A stretch of DNA of 64,000 nucleotides, from NCBI RefSeq assembly GCF_000380485.1, contig NZ_AQYG01000039.1:50836-114835 (forward strand), given 5' to 3'. Position 1 is the stretch's first letter; the number at the start of each line of letters is the position of its first letter. Of the stretch, positions 28,744-38,181 are shown one piece after another. This DNA comes from Jongsikchunia kroppenstedtii DSM 45133 (lineage in GTDB: Bacteria; Actinomycetota; Actinomycetes; Mycobacteriales; Mycobacteriaceae). The translations under genes were made by a program, and so were the position numbers. The notes under the pieces are model-generated. The model did no database searches, was not told the DNA's origin, and was given only the letters and a program-made list of their open reading frames with translations.

Positions 28744-28758
28744 GGGCCTTCGCGCCCC
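28743..28758 (+). promoter_or_regulatory. Short GC hairpin directly after the Cys leader ORF
   Basis: GGGGC-cttcgc-GCCCC begins at the last base of the leader ORF stop codon. A ribosome stalled at the Cys codons would reach into this stem, so it could serve as the switch element between the leader and the downstream gene at 28801. Confidence 0.45.
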
Positions 28759-28800
28759 ATCCACGCCTGCCCTGATCTCTTCTCACGAAAGCCCTCTGCC

Positions 28801-29250
28801 ATGACTTTGGCCGTTACCCCTGTTTCTGTCACCTCCGTTTCTGCACCGTCCACCCGCACGCCTGTCGTGGCGAGCCGGTCGGCCGTGCCGCTGTCCATCA
28901 CCGCCGATCGTTTCGTCGACGAGGTCACGGCAGGCGCCTATGCCGTCGACATCCGCGGTCAGCAGACCCGCGATACCGACGGAATCGTCGTGGGCGCCTT
29001 GGCGATCGAGCCTGCTGATGTCCTCGACCGGCTGACGCCCGGCAGCGGCCATGCGCTCGCGGCCGCCGCGCCGGCCACCCGCTGGATCCTGGTCTCCGAC
29101 GACGGCCACGACGCCGAATGGCTGGCCTGGCACCTGCAGGCACGTGGACTGACCGGCGTGCGATTCGTCGTCGGCGGTCAGCGAGCGCTGCGCCGGTCGG
29201 CCATGCCCGATCATGTGCGACGGGTGTTGGCGACGGTCGCCGAGCACTGA
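28801..29250 (+). CDS. Rhodanese-like protein lacking the catalytic Cys
   Basis: A 149-residue protein with the outline of a rhodanese domain: AYAVDIRGQQTRDTDG (usually VIDVR) and a C-terminal GVRFVVGGQRALRRS. Where active rhodaneses have the Cys loop, this one reads RWILVSDDGHDAEWLAWHL, so no catalytic cysteine is present. It is therefore probably a non-catalytic sensor or binding protein. It sits behind a Cys-codon leader ORF and between coaX and lysS, in the place of Rv3599c. Confidence 0.7.
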   Translation: MTLAVTPVSVTSVSAPSTRTPVVASRSAVPLSITADRFVDEVTAGAYAVDIRGQQTRDTDGIVVGALAIEPADVLDRLTPGSGHALAAAAPATRWILVSDDGHDAEWLAWHLQARGLTGVRFVVGGQRALRRSAMPDHVRRVLATVAEH

Positions 29251-29383
29251 TTTTCTGTGGCTCTGGAGCGAGCACGGACAATAATCGCCGTTTGCCGCCG
29301 TATCTCTGACAGATAATCTGCGCGCTCGTGGCCCTCGGCCGCGGTTTCGGCGAGGACGCATCTCGCCAGTACGCTGTGCATCT

Positions 29384-30922
29384 GTGACGGATTCGCAGCA
29401 GCCCACCGCAACATCTGACAGCCCGGCCGGCGTCGCCGATCAGGTACCCGAGCAGCAGCGGATTCGCCTGGAGAAGCGCGATCGACTCATCGCCGCCGGC
29501 GGAGACGCGTATCGGGTCGACGTTCCGCGCACGCACACGTTGGCGCAGATCCGCGAGCAGTACCCGGATCTGGAGGCCGGCACCGAGACGGGTGACATCG
29601 TCGCCGTCGCGGGTCGGGTGATCTTCGTCCGGAACAAGGGAAAGCTCTGCTTCGGCACCCTGCAGGAGGGCGACGGCACCCAGCTGCAGGTCATGATCAG
29701 CCTCGCCGGCGTCGGCGAGGAGGCGCTCGCGGCCTGGAAGGCCGATGTCGATCTCGGCGATTTCGTCTTCGTTCGCGGCGAGGTGATCAGTTCGCGCACG
29801 GGCGAATTGAGCGTCATGGCCGCCGAATGGGGAATGGCATCAAAGTCGCTGCGCCCGTTGCCGGTCGCGCACAAGGAAATGAATGAGGAGTCCCGCGTCC
29901 GGCAGCGCTATGTGGACTTGATCGTGCGGCCTGGGGCGCGGGAAACCGCGCGAACGCGTGTCGCCGTGCTCCGCGAGTTGCGGGCCGCGCTCGATCGTCG
30001 CGGGTTCCTGGAAATCGAGACCCCAATGCTGCAGACGCTGCACGGCGGTGCGGCCGCTCGTCCGTTCGTGACGCATTCGAACGCCTTCGACATCGATCTC
30101 TATCTGCGAATCGCCCCGGAGCTGTTCTTGAAGCGGGCGGTCGTCGGCGGATTTGAGAAGGTCTACGAGATCAATCGGAACTTCCGCAATGAAGGGGCCG
30201 ATTCAACGCATTCGCCGGAGTTCGCAATGCTCGAAACATACGAGGCCTACGGCACATACGACGATTCGGCCCGGATGATGCGTGAGTTGATCCAGGAAGT
30301 CGCGCAGGGATCGATCGGCACTTTGACGCCGACCATGCCGGATGGCACCGAATACGATCTTTCCGGCGAGTGGACCTCGCTCGAGATGTATCCGTCGCTG
30401 TCCGCGGCCGCCGGTGTCGAGATCACGCCGGAGACGACCGTCGCCGACCTGCTGGCCCTGGCCGCCAAGGTGGGCCTGGAGGTGCCGCGCGATCGCGGCT
30501 ACGGCCACGGAAAGCTCGTCGAGGAATTGTGGGAGCATTTGGTCGGCTCGACATTGTCGGAGCCGGTGTTCGTCCGCGATTTCCCGGTCGAGACGTCACC
30601 ACTGGTGCGCGCGCATCGCAGCGTGCCGGGCGTGGTGGAGAAGTGGGACCTGTATGTTCGCGGATTCGAACTCGCGACCGGATATTCGGAGTTGGTGGAT
30701 CCGGTAATCCAGCGGGAACGGTTTGTCGACCAGGCACGCCTCGCTGCGGCCGGCGACGATGAGGCGATGGTGCTGGACGAGGAGTTCCTCGCCGCGATGG
30801 AACACGGAATGCCGCCCACGACCGGTACCGGGATGGGTATCGATCGACTGTTGATGGCGCTGACCGGCCTGGGTATTCGCGAAACCATTCTGTTTCCGCT
30901 CGTCAAGCCAACTGTGCGGTAA
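29384..30922 (+). CDS. lysS: Lysyl-tRNA synthetase, class II
   Basis: A 512-residue enzyme that charges tRNA-Lys. An N-terminal OB-fold anticodon-binding domain (about residues 60-160) precedes the class II core with motif 2 [10 protein letters not shown] and motif 3 [14 protein letters not shown]. The GTG start is supported by alignment with actinobacterial LysS. The pairing with lsr2 downstream is conserved in mycobacteria (Rv3598c-Rv3597c). Confidence 0.95.
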   Translation: MTDSQQPTATSDSPAGVADQVPEQQRIRLEKRDRLIAAGGDAYRVDVPRTHTLAQIREQYPDLEAGTETGDIVAVAGRVIFVRNKGKLCFGTLQEGDGTQLQVMISLAGVGEEALAAWKADVDLGDFVFVRGEVISSRTGELSVMAAEWGMASKSLRPLPVAHKEMNEESRVRQRYVDLIVRPGARETARTRVAVLRELRAALDRRGFLEIETPMLQTLHGGAAARPFVTHSNAFDIDLYLRIAPELFLKRAVVGGFEKVYEINRNFRNEGADSTHSPEFAMLETYEAYGTYDDSARMMRELIQEVAQGSIGTLTPTMPDGTEYDLSGEWTSLEMYPSLSAAAGVEITPETTVADLLALAAKVGLEVPRDRGYGHGKLVEELWEHLVGSTLSEPVFVRDFPVETSPLVRAHRSVPGVVEKWDLYVRGFELATGYSELVDPVIQRERFVDQARLAAAGDDEAMVLDEEFLAAMEHGMPPTTGTGMGIDRLLMALTGLGIRETILFPLVKPTVR

Positions 30923-31048
30923 GACCGCCGGCGTTAGTCCGGATTAATTACACATCCCTTCCGGTGGAAATGTTTCTCCATTCCGGTTACTGTTGCGGAC
31001 AGCGAGAATAACTCGCCACTGTTTCCGAATTAATTGGAGAATGGCGCA

Positions 31049-31381
31049 ATGGCAAAGAAGGTCACGGTCACGCTGGTCGACGACGTCGACGACACCAAGA
31101 CCGCCGACGAGACCGTGGAATTCGGTGTGGACGGTGTGACGTACGAGATCGATCTGTCGTCATCGAACGCCGATAAGCTCCGCAAAGACCTGGCCAAGTG
31201 GGTCGAGCACGGTCGGCGGGTCGGCGGCCGCAAGCGTGGCAAGAGCCTGGGTTCCCGCGCGTCGGTGGATCGCGAGCAGACCGCGGTAGTGCGCGACTGG
31301 GGAAAGAAGAACGGCTACGAGGTCTCGGCACGGGGCCGTATCTCTCAGGAAGTCATGGACGCATATAACGCGGCGCATTGA
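31049..31381 (+). CDS. lsr2: Lsr2 nucleoid-associated protein
   Basis: A 110-residue H-NS-like xenogeneic silencer. The N-terminal dimerisation domain starts AKKVTVTLVDDVDDTKTADE, and the C-terminal AT-hook-like motif ARGRISQEVMDAYNAAH binds the minor groove of AT-rich DNA. The ATG at 31049 is the conserved start; the frame begins five codons earlier. The upstream 120 bases are unusually AT-rich for this window, which fits autoregulation by Lsr2. Confidence 0.96.
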   Translation: MAKKVTVTLVDDVDDTKTADETVEFGVDGVTYEIDLSSSNADKLRKDLAKWVEHGRRVGGRKRGKSLGSRASVDREQTAVVRDWGKKNGYEVSARGRISQEVMDAYNAAH

Positions 31382-31398
31382 GCCTTCACAGATAATCG

Positions 31399-31431
31399 AC
31401 AGCGGCCGCCGGGTGTCCCGGTGGCCGCTGT
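31399..31431 (+). terminator. Terminator hairpin after lsr2
   Basis: A 15-base stem with one mismatch (31399-31413 with 31417-31431) and a TGT loop lies 17 bases after the lsr2 stop. It is followed by TTGCATGTT with no U tract. Confidence 0.7.
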
Positions 31432-31455
31432 TGCATGTTCGGCGAGGAGACTCCA

Positions 31456-32859
31456 GTGACACATCCGGCACCCGGACCCGTGACCCGCGGACCGTCGGCG
31501 CAGTCGGCGTATCGATGGCTCGGCATCGCGATCGCCGTGGCGGTGGTGGTCGCGGTCGTCGCGACGGTGTTGGCACTGGTCGGCATCCCGGTCAAGGGAT
31601 CGGCGGGCGTCAGCGCGGGCCCGGCCGGAACGGCCGGCGGACCGTTCACCGCCTCGCTGCCGACGCAGCCGGTGCAGCGGTGGACGGCGGCGGGATCGGA
31701 CGTGTTCGGCTCGAGTGCCCACGACATCGGCTACACGAGTTCGGGTGGCGGAATCGCGGTGCTCGGTGCCCACACCGACGGCGACAACCAGGTGATGGCG
31801 GTGAACGTGGCCGACGGGCGCCCGCACTGGCCGCGCCCGACCCCGGTGCCCAATGCAAACGGGTGCTGGGTGACCGACTTCGGCGACGTGCTGTGCAAGT
31901 CGTCGTCCCTCGGAGACGACCAGGCCTCGGTGTACTTCATCTCGGGGACCGACGGTTCGATTCGCAAACAGATCCGGGTGCCGGCCGGGTTGATCGACAT
32001 CGCCGCGGTCGATTCGACGTGGATCGTCTACGTGTCGGCCTATGGATCGGATGCGACGGATGTCTACGGCTACGGCCCGGACGGCACGCAGCGCTGGCAT
32101 GTCGGCGGGGACCTCTACCAGACGCCGCTGGTGTCGCGGTCGACCGGCCTGGTCGCGATCCAGAACAGCTCGCAGGGGCAGGTGGTGCGCGGCACGGACG
32201 GCCACGTGGTCTATTCGACGGGTGGACGCAGCTCCGGCTTCAACCGGATCACCATGTTCTACAACGGATTCGCCGTGAGTTCGATCCCGTCCGGCGGCGG
32301 TCCGAACGAGGTCGCGCTGTATGACGCGGGCGGCCGTCAGGTCACCGTCAACCGTGACGACTGGCAGGCCACCAGCCAGACCAACTACGACCCGTTCAGC
32401 GCCAGCTTCGACTGCAGCGGGGTCGTGGTCTATCAGAGCACCGCATCGGGCAAGGGCGAAACGCTCGGGGTGCTCGACCCGGTCAGCGGAAAGCTGTTGT
32501 GGCGCACCACCTTGGACGGCGGGCTGCGCAACGACCGCTGCAACGGCGACCGGGTGTTCTCCATCCCGATCGACAACGGCTACAGCGACACCGTCTTCGA
32601 CCTGCGCAGCGGGCACGCGTACGGCACCATCGATCTGGTCAGCAGCGATGCGCTGATGGGCAGCGACGGTAAGTCGGCGGTGTACCGGATCTCGTCCGCG
32701 CCCGGATCGCACACCGTCGTGGCGATCGCGGCGTTCGACCTGACGACGCTGCAGAAGGTGTGGACCTATCCGCTCGACTCCGGCACCGACTGGAATCTCG
32801 ACGACGCCGGGCTGTGGAAGATCAACACCACCACGATCTCCCGCTACACCTCCGGCTGA
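31456..32859 (+). CDS. Membrane-anchored PQQ-like beta-propeller protein
   Basis: A 467-residue protein with one transmembrane helix (about residues 17-42), a Gly/Ala-rich linker and an extracytoplasmic domain with repeated blades such as GYGPDGTQRWHVGGDLYQTPL and VLDPVSGKLLWRTTLDGG, typical of PQQ-binding-like or BamB-like propellers. Two Cys pairs are possible (NGCWVT/VLCKSS, and FDCSGV/NDRCNG). The GTG start was chosen because GAGGAG lies seven bases upstream. No enzyme residues are recognisable; a scaffold or ligand-binding role at the cell surface is likely. Confidence 0.78.
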   Translation: MTHPAPGPVTRGPSAQSAYRWLGIAIAVAVVVAVVATVLALVGIPVKGSAGVSAGPAGTAGGPFTASLPTQPVQRWTAAGSDVFGSSAHDIGYTSSGGGIAVLGAHTDGDNQVMAVNVADGRPHWPRPTPVPNANGCWVTDFGDVLCKSSSLGDDQASVYFISGTDGSIRKQIRVPAGLIDIAAVDSTWIVYVSAYGSDATDVYGYGPDGTQRWHVGGDLYQTPLVSRSTGLVAIQNSSQGQVVRGTDGHVVYSTGGRSSGFNRITMFYNGFAVSSIPSGGGPNEVALYDAGGRQVTVNRDDWQATSQTNYDPFSASFDCSGVVVYQSTASGKGETLGVLDPVSGKLLWRTTLDGGLRNDRCNGDRVFSIPIDNGYSDTVFDLRSGHAYGTIDLVSSDALMGSDGKSAVYRISSAPGSHTVVAIAAFDLTTLQKVWTYPLDSGTDWNLDDAGLWKINTTTISRYTSG

Positions 32860-32883
32860 TCGGACGCAGGCGGTGCGCGGTCG

Positions 32884-34491
32884 TCAGGCCAGGTCGCGCT
32901 TGAGGATCTTGCCCGCGGCGTTGCGCGGGAACTGGTCGACGAAGACCACCGAGCGCGGCACCTTGAACCCGGCCAGGCGTTCCTTGGCGAAGGCGATCAC
33001 CTCGTCCTCGGTGACCGAAACACCTTCGCGCACGGTGAGATACGCCTTGCCGATCTCGCCGAGCCGCTCGTCCGGAACGCCGATGACGGCGGCTTCGGTG
33101 ACGCCGTCCAGCCGCGAGAGCGCCTGCTCGATCTCGGCGGGATAGACGTTGAATCCGCCGCTGATGTACATGTCCTTGAGTCGGTCGGTGATCCGCAGAT
33201 TGCCATGCTCGTCGATGGTCCCGATATCGCCGGTGTGCAGCCAGCCGTCGGCGTCGATCGCGGCCGCGGTCGCATCGGGATCGTCCAGGTAGCCCTGCAT
33301 CACCATCTTGCCGCGAGCGAGCACCTCGCCCTGATCCGACAGGGAGATCTCCATGCCCTCGAAGGCCCGGCCGCAGGTGTTGGCGACGGTCTCGTCATCG
33401 TCGTCCGGTGTACAGGTCGACACGAATCCGCTGGTCTCGGAGAGGCCGTAGGCGGTGATGACCGTGTCTACGCCGAGATCCTGCTGGATCCGCTCGACCA
33501 GGACGACGGGCACGATCGACGCGCCGGTGACGACCAGTCGCACCGAGGAGAGATCGAATTCGGACCGCTTCGGGTCGTCGAGGATCGTCTGGAAGATGGT
33601 GGGCGCGCCCGGAAAGACCGTCGCCTTGCGTGACTGCGCCAGCGTCATCGCCGCCTCGGTCGAATACACCGCCAGCGGCAGCATGGTGGCGCCGAACAGG
33701 GTGCACACCAGGATTCCGGCCTTGTAGCCGAAGGTGTGGAAGTACGGGTTGAGCATCAGATACTGATCGTCCGGATTGATCCGCCCGTTGCGACCCCAGG
33801 CCCGCGACCCGTTGATCGTCTGCTGATGCTGCGCCAGAACACCTTTCGACCGTCCGGTGGTCCCGGAGGTGAACAGGATGTCGGAGATGTCGGTGGGCGC
33901 GACCGCATCCGCGCGGCGCTCGGCCGCGGCGGCGTCGAGTGCCGATGCGGCCGACTGGAAGTCGTTCCAGTCGAGGGTGCCGTCGCGGTGGACGTCATCG
34001 GCGTCGAGGCGGATACGGATGACCGCCGCGAGGTCGAGCGAGTCGACGTCCAGCGAACCGCCCGCCGCGGCGACCAGATCGTCGAACTTCTCGACGCCGA
34101 GGAAGGCGCCGACGACGACGAGGCCCTTCGCGTGGGTGCGCTCGAGGATCTCCAGCGCCTCCGGCGCGGTGTAGCGGGTGTTCAGCGGCACCAGGGTGGC
34201 GCCGGCGTAGTGGACGCCCAGTGCGGCGATCGGCCAGTGGAAGCTGTTCGGCGCCCACACGGCGACGCGGTCGCCGGCGTCGACGCCCTGGTTGATGAGG
34301 CCGGCGGCGAAGGTGCGTGCCTCGGCGTGCAGCTGGGCCCAGGTGAGCGTGACCGGCTCGCCCCACTGGTCGTCGATGACGGCGGTGCGCTCGGGCCACA
34401 GCGCCGCGGCCCGCCGCAGCGCCTGCGTCGTCGTCGTAACTGCATCGACGTCGGCGACATCGGTCGCTGAACGGACTTCAGATCCGGACAC
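32884..34491 (-). CDS. fadD3: HIP-CoA ligase FadD3
   Basis: A 535-residue adenylate-forming ligase that matches FadD3 (Rv3561), which activates the steroid C/D-ring propionate (HIP) with CoA and starts ring C/D breakdown. The P-loop ILFTSGTTGRSKGV, the acyl-adenylate motif YGLSETSGF, the hinge ITDRLKDMYISGGFNVYP and the C-terminal catalytic lysine in PRNAAGKILKR are all present. The GTG start follows GGAGGA. It is divergent from fadE30 across a KstR2 operator, exactly as in M. tuberculosis. Confidence 0.93.
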   Translation of the reverse strand: MSGSEVRSATDVADVDAVTTTTQALRRAAALWPERTAVIDDQWGEPVTLTWAQLHAEARTFAAGLINQGVDAGDRVAVWAPNSFHWPIAALGVHYAGATLVPLNTRYTAPEALEILERTHAKGLVVVGAFLGVEKFDDLVAAAGGSLDVDSLDLAAVIRIRLDADDVHRDGTLDWNDFQSAASALDAAAAERRADAVAPTDISDILFTSGTTGRSKGVLAQHQQTINGSRAWGRNGRINPDDQYLMLNPYFHTFGYKAGILVCTLFGATMLPLAVYSTEAAMTLAQSRKATVFPGAPTIFQTILDDPKRSEFDLSSVRLVVTGASIVPVVLVERIQQDLGVDTVITAYGLSETSGFVSTCTPDDDDETVANTCGRAFEGMEISLSDQGEVLARGKMVMQGYLDDPDATAAAIDADGWLHTGDIGTIDEHGNLRITDRLKDMYISGGFNVYPAEIEQALSRLDGVTEAAVIGVPDERLGEIGKAYLTVREGVSVTEDEVIAFAKERLAGFKVPRSVVFVDQFPRNAAGKILKRDLA

Positions 34492-34549
34492 AAATCCTCC
34501 AATAGCGTGCGCTTATACCCCTGCTCAGGACACCCGAGATACAAAACCT

Positions 34550-34563
34550 AGCAAATGCTTGGT
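34550..34563. promoter_or_regulatory. KstR2 operator between fadD3 and fadE30
   Basis: AGCAAATGCTTGGT fits the KstR2 consensus AnCAAGnnCTTGnT with one mismatch. Its last T is the first base of the -10-like hexamer TAGGTT (34563-34568), and the fadE30 GTG begins six bases after that. Repressor binding would cover the promoter. Confidence 0.85.
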
Positions 34564-34574
34564 AGGTTGGCTGC

Positions 34575-35828
34575 GTGAACATCGCCACCGCACTCGTCGA
34601 CCGTAGTGTCGATCTCGGCGATTACGCCGATTCGATGGATGATTTCGTCGTCGCCGTCCGCGACTGGTTGTCGGCGAACCTCGTCGGAGAATTCGCCGAA
34701 TTGCGTGGTCGTGGCGGCCCGGGCAGCGAGCATGAGTTCCACGACGCGCGTCTGCGCTGGGACCAGCATCTCGCGGCCAACGGACTGACCTGCCTCGGCT
34801 GGCCCACCCGATACGGCGGCCGCGGCGCGACCATCGAGCAGCGCATCGCGTTCCATCAGGAATACGCGCGCGCCGGGGCGCCGGCGCGGGTCAACCACAT
34901 CGGTGAAGAACTGCTCGGCCCGACGCTGATCGAGTTCGGCACCGAGGAGCAGAAGGCCCGCTTCCTGCCCGGCATCGCCGACTCGACGGTGCTGTGGGCG
35001 CAGGGCTACAGCGAACCGGGCGCCGGGTCCGATCTCGCGAACGTGTCGACGACGGCCGAGCTGCGCGACGGCAAGTGGATCGTCAACGGGCAGAAGGTGT
35101 GGACCTCGCTGGCGCATGTCGCCGAGTGGGCGTTCGTCATCTGCCGCACCGAGCCGGGTTCGAGCCGGCACAAGGGACTGAGCTTTCTCCTGGTGCCGCT
35201 GCACCAGGACGGCGTCACCGTGCGACCGATCCAGCAGCTCACCGGCACCTCCGAGTTCAACGAGGTCTTCTTCGATGATGCCGAGACCGACGAGTCGTTG
35301 GTCGTCGGCGCGCCCGGGGACGGCTGGGGCGTCGCGATGGGGCTCCTGCAGTTCGAGCGCGGCGTCTCGACGCTCGGCCAGCAGGTCGGGTTCGCCCGTG
35401 AGCTGGACGGGATCGTCGCCACCGCGAAAGCCAATGGGGCCGATCGGATTCCGTCGATCCGCGAGCGCATCGCCCGCGCCTGGCTGGAGCTGCGCGTCAT
35501 CAAGGCACATGCCGCGCGCACCCTCGCGACGGTCGAGACCGCGGGATCCGGCGCCGACGCCTCGGTGTCGAAGCTGTTGTGGGCCAACTGGCATCGCTCG
35601 CTCGGCGAGCTGGCCGTCGACGTGACCGGACCGGCCTCGCTGATCGGGCCGGACGCCACGTCCGAGGGTAAGCCCAACGACCTGTCAGACCCCGAGCATG
35701 TCGAACTAGACGAGGCTCAGCGACTGTTTCTCTTCACGCGCGCCGACACGATCTACGGCGGCTCGAATGAGGTGCAGCGCAACATCATTGCCGAGCGCGT
35801 GCTCGGCCTTCCGCGAGAGGCCCGCTGA
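34575..35828 (+). CDS. fadE30: Acyl-CoA dehydrogenase FadE30
   Basis: A 417-residue flavoprotein matching FadE30 (Rv3560c), which dehydrogenates HIP-CoA derivatives during ring C/D degradation. Motifs are AQGYSEPGAGSDLANVSTTAE for substrate and FAD, QKVWTSLAHVAEWAF and the C-terminal IYGGSNEVQRNIIAERVLGLPRE. The transcript is probably leaderless because a -10-like TAGGTT ends six bases before the GTG. It heads a fadE30-ipdF-fadA6 operon. Confidence 0.93.
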   Translation: MNIATALVDRSVDLGDYADSMDDFVVAVRDWLSANLVGEFAELRGRGGPGSEHEFHDARLRWDQHLAANGLTCLGWPTRYGGRGATIEQRIAFHQEYARAGAPARVNHIGEELLGPTLIEFGTEEQKARFLPGIADSTVLWAQGYSEPGAGSDLANVSTTAELRDGKWIVNGQKVWTSLAHVAEWAFVICRTEPGSSRHKGLSFLLVPLHQDGVTVRPIQQLTGTSEFNEVFFDDAETDESLVVGAPGDGWGVAMGLLQFERGVSTLGQQVGFARELDGIVATAKANGADRIPSIRERIARAWLELRVIKAHAARTLATVETAGSGADASVSKLLWANWHRSLGELAVDVTGPASLIGPDATSEGKPNDLSDPEHVELDEAQRLFLFTRADTIYGGSNEVQRNIIAERVLGLPREAR

Positions 35829-35915
35829 TGGCGAGCCGAATCCGGTCCGCATCCGTAGACGTTGCGGGCACCTTGCACTCCATCCACTGCGAAGCCCGCT
35901 AAGAGAGGCAGCTGA

Positions 35916-36716
35916 ATGACCAAGTCACCCCTGGCCGCTATTCCCGAGGAGATCGGCGGACACGATCTGCTGGCCGGCAAGAAGGTCGTCGTGACCGCCG
36001 CCGCCGGCACCGGCATCGGCTTCGCCACCGCGCGCCGGGCGCTGCTCGAGGGCGCCGACGTGCTGGTGTCCGACTTTCACGAGCGTCGTCTCGGCGAGAC
36101 CGTCGAGAACCTGAAGGGCGAATTCGGTTCGCAGCAGGTCGAATCCTTCGTCTGCGACGTCTCCAGCACCGAGCAGGTCGACGCGCTGATCGCGGCGTCC
36201 GCAGAAAAGCTGGGGCGCATCGATGTGCTCGTCAACAACGCCGGACTCGGCGGCGAGACGCCGGTCGTCGACATGACCGACGAGCAGTGGGACCGCGTCC
36301 TCGACATCACGCTGAACAGCACCTTCCGCGCCACCCGAGCCGCGCTGCGCTACTTCAAGTCCGTCGGACGGGGCGGGGTCCTCGTGAACAACGCATCGGT
36401 ATTGGGTTGGCGCGCACAGCATTCGCAGGCGCATTACGCGGCGGCCAAGGCCGGCGTCATGGCGCTGACCCGCTGCTCGGCCATCGAGGCCGCCGAATAC
36501 GGCGTGCGCATCAACGCGGTCGCGCCGTCGATCGCGCGGCATCCGTTCCTGGCCAAGGTGACCAGCGAAGAACTGCTCGACGACCTGGCATCGCGCGAGG
36601 CCTACGGTCGCGCGGCCGAGGTCTGGGAGATCGCCGCCACCATCGCGATGCTCGCCAGTGACTACACCACCTACCTCACCGGCGAGATCGTCTCGATCTC
36701 CAGCCAGCGAGCATAA
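35916..36716 (+). CDS. ipdF: Short-chain dehydrogenase IpdF
   Basis: A 266-residue SDR matching Rv3559c/IpdF, which oxidises a hydroxyl on the ring C/D CoA-ester intermediate. The cofactor motif is VVTAAAGTGIGFATARRAL, then LVNNAGLGG and the catalytic S/Y/K set in NNASVLGWRAQHSQAHYAAAKAG. It lies between fadE30 (87-base gap) and fadA6 (35-base gap). Confidence 0.88.
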   Translation: MTKSPLAAIPEEIGGHDLLAGKKVVVTAAAGTGIGFATARRALLEGADVLVSDFHERRLGETVENLKGEFGSQQVESFVCDVSSTEQVDALIAASAEKLGRIDVLVNNAGLGGETPVVDMTDEQWDRVLDITLNSTFRATRAALRYFKSVGRGGVLVNNASVLGWRAQHSQAHYAAAKAGVMALTRCSAIEAAEYGVRINAVAPSIARHPFLAKVTSEELLDDLASREAYGRAAEVWEIAATIAMLASDYTTYLTGEIVSISSQRA

Positions 36717-36751
36717 TTTCTATAGCCCTCACCAGTAAGGGGAGAGATCCG

Positions 36752-37909
36752 ATGAGCACACCACAGGCCTACATCGTCGACGCCGTCCGCACGCCGGTCG
36801 GCAAGCGCAACGGTTCGCTGGCGAAGGTGCACCCGGCAGACATGGGCGCCCACGTCATCAAGGCGATCCTCGATCGCACCGGCATCGACCCGAACGTCGT
36901 CGACGACGTCGTCTTCGGCTGTGTCGACACCATCGGCCCGCAGGCCGGCAACATCGGTCGCACCGCCTGGCTCGCCGCCGGGGGGCCGCTGAGCGTGCCC
37001 GGCACCACGGTCGACCGCCAGTGCGGATCATCGCAGCAGGCAATCCATTTCGCGGCGCAGGCCGTGATGAGCGGCACGCAGGACGTGGTGCTCGCCGGCG
37101 GCGTGCAGAACATGAGCGCCATCCCGATCAGCCAGGCGATGATCGCCGGCCAGGAGTTCGGCTTCACCACGCCGACGGCCGAGTCGAAGGGCTGGACCGA
37201 GCGGTTCGGCGACGCCGAGATCAGCCAGTTCGTCGGCGCCGACATGATGGCCAAGAAGTGGGACATCAGCCGCCTCGACATGGAGCAGTGGTCGCTGCAG
37301 TCGCATCAGCGCGCCAAGGCGGCCATCGCGGCCGGCCGCTTCGACAACGAATACGTGGCCCTGGGCGACTGCGTCGTCGACGAATGCCCGCGGGAGACCT
37401 CGCTGGAGAAGATGGCGTCGCTCGACGTGCTCGCCGAGGGCTCGGACCTGACCGCCGCGGTCGCCTCGCAGATCTGCGACGGTGCCTCCGCCACCCTCGT
37501 GGTGTCCGAGAAGGCGCTCAAGGAGTACGGCCTCAAGCCGCGGGCGCGGATCCACCACATCAGCGTGCGCGGCGACGACCCGGTGATGATGTTGTCGGCG
37601 CCCGTCCCCGCCACCAAGTACGCCCTGGAGAAGACGGGGATGTCGATCGACGACATCGACGTCGTGGAGATCAACGAGGCCTTCGCGCCCGTCGTCCTGG
37701 CGTGGCTCAAGGAGACCGGCGCCGACCCGGCCCGCGTCAACCCCAACGGCGGCGGCATCGCCCTCGGTCATCCGCTCGGCGCCACCGGCGCCAAGCTGTT
37801 CGCCACCCTGCTCAACGAACTCGAGCGCGTCGGCGGCAAGTACGGCCTCCAGACGATGTGTGAAGGCGGCGGGACCGCCAATGTCACCATCATCGAGCGG
37901 CTGAGCTGA
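36752..37909 (+). CDS. fadA6: Thiolase FadA6
   Basis: A 385-residue thiolase matching FadA6 (Rv3556c), which removes acetyl-CoA late in ring C/D degradation. The nucleophilic Cys is C91 in DRQCGSSQQAIHF; the second site GIALGHPLGATGA and the terminal MCEGGGTAN supply His and Cys. It is followed by a strong U-tract terminator, so the operon ends here. In M. tuberculosis kstR2 is the next gene; here it lies 7 kb away beyond an inserted island. Confidence 0.92.
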   Translation: MSTPQAYIVDAVRTPVGKRNGSLAKVHPADMGAHVIKAILDRTGIDPNVVDDVVFGCVDTIGPQAGNIGRTAWLAAGGPLSVPGTTVDRQCGSSQQAIHFAAQAVMSGTQDVVLAGGVQNMSAIPISQAMIAGQEFGFTTPTAESKGWTERFGDAEISQFVGADMMAKKWDISRLDMEQWSLQSHQRAKAAIAAGRFDNEYVALGDCVVDECPRETSLEKMASLDVLAEGSDLTAAVASQICDGASATLVVSEKALKEYGLKPRARIHHISVRGDDPVMMLSAPVPATKYALEKTGMSIDDIDVVEINEAFAPVVLAWLKETGADPARVNPNGGGIALGHPLGATGAKLFATLLNELERVGGKYGLQTMCEGGGTANVTIIERLS

Positions 37910-37929
37910 CACTCACTGCAAACCAACAC

Positions 37930-37971
37930 ACGCGCGGCTCTGGGTCAGGTGACCCGGGCCGCGCGTTTTTT
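37930..37971 (+). terminator. Rho-independent terminator after fadA6
   Basis: ACGCGCGGC pairs with GCCGCGCGT around an inner GGGTC/GACCC stem, and a run of six T follows. It is the most classical terminator in the window. Confidence 0.9.
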
Positions 37972-38118
37972 CGTGTCGGCGGAATGGCTGTTTGCGACGC
38001 TGTGCGCTGCAGGGTTCGCGATAGTACACGAAATTTCTCCCGTTGAGTGGAATATTCTCGACATCCGGTTTGGAGTGGGGCACCCCGGGCATGTAGTTTG
38101 AACCGGTCACTAATCCGG

Positions 38119-38141
38119 GTGATCGAACTCATATCGATCAC
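38119..38141. promoter_or_regulatory. Inverted repeat before the small-peptide gene
   Basis: GTGATCGA and TCGATCAC are perfect eight-base arms separated by seven bases. The repeat lies 40 bases before the start of the 43-residue peptide gene in an AT-richer region. It could be an operator or a 5' UTR stem. Confidence 0.5.
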
Positions 38142-38181
38142 TGCCTGTGACTGCCACAACCTGTTTGAGAAAGGCTTCACT

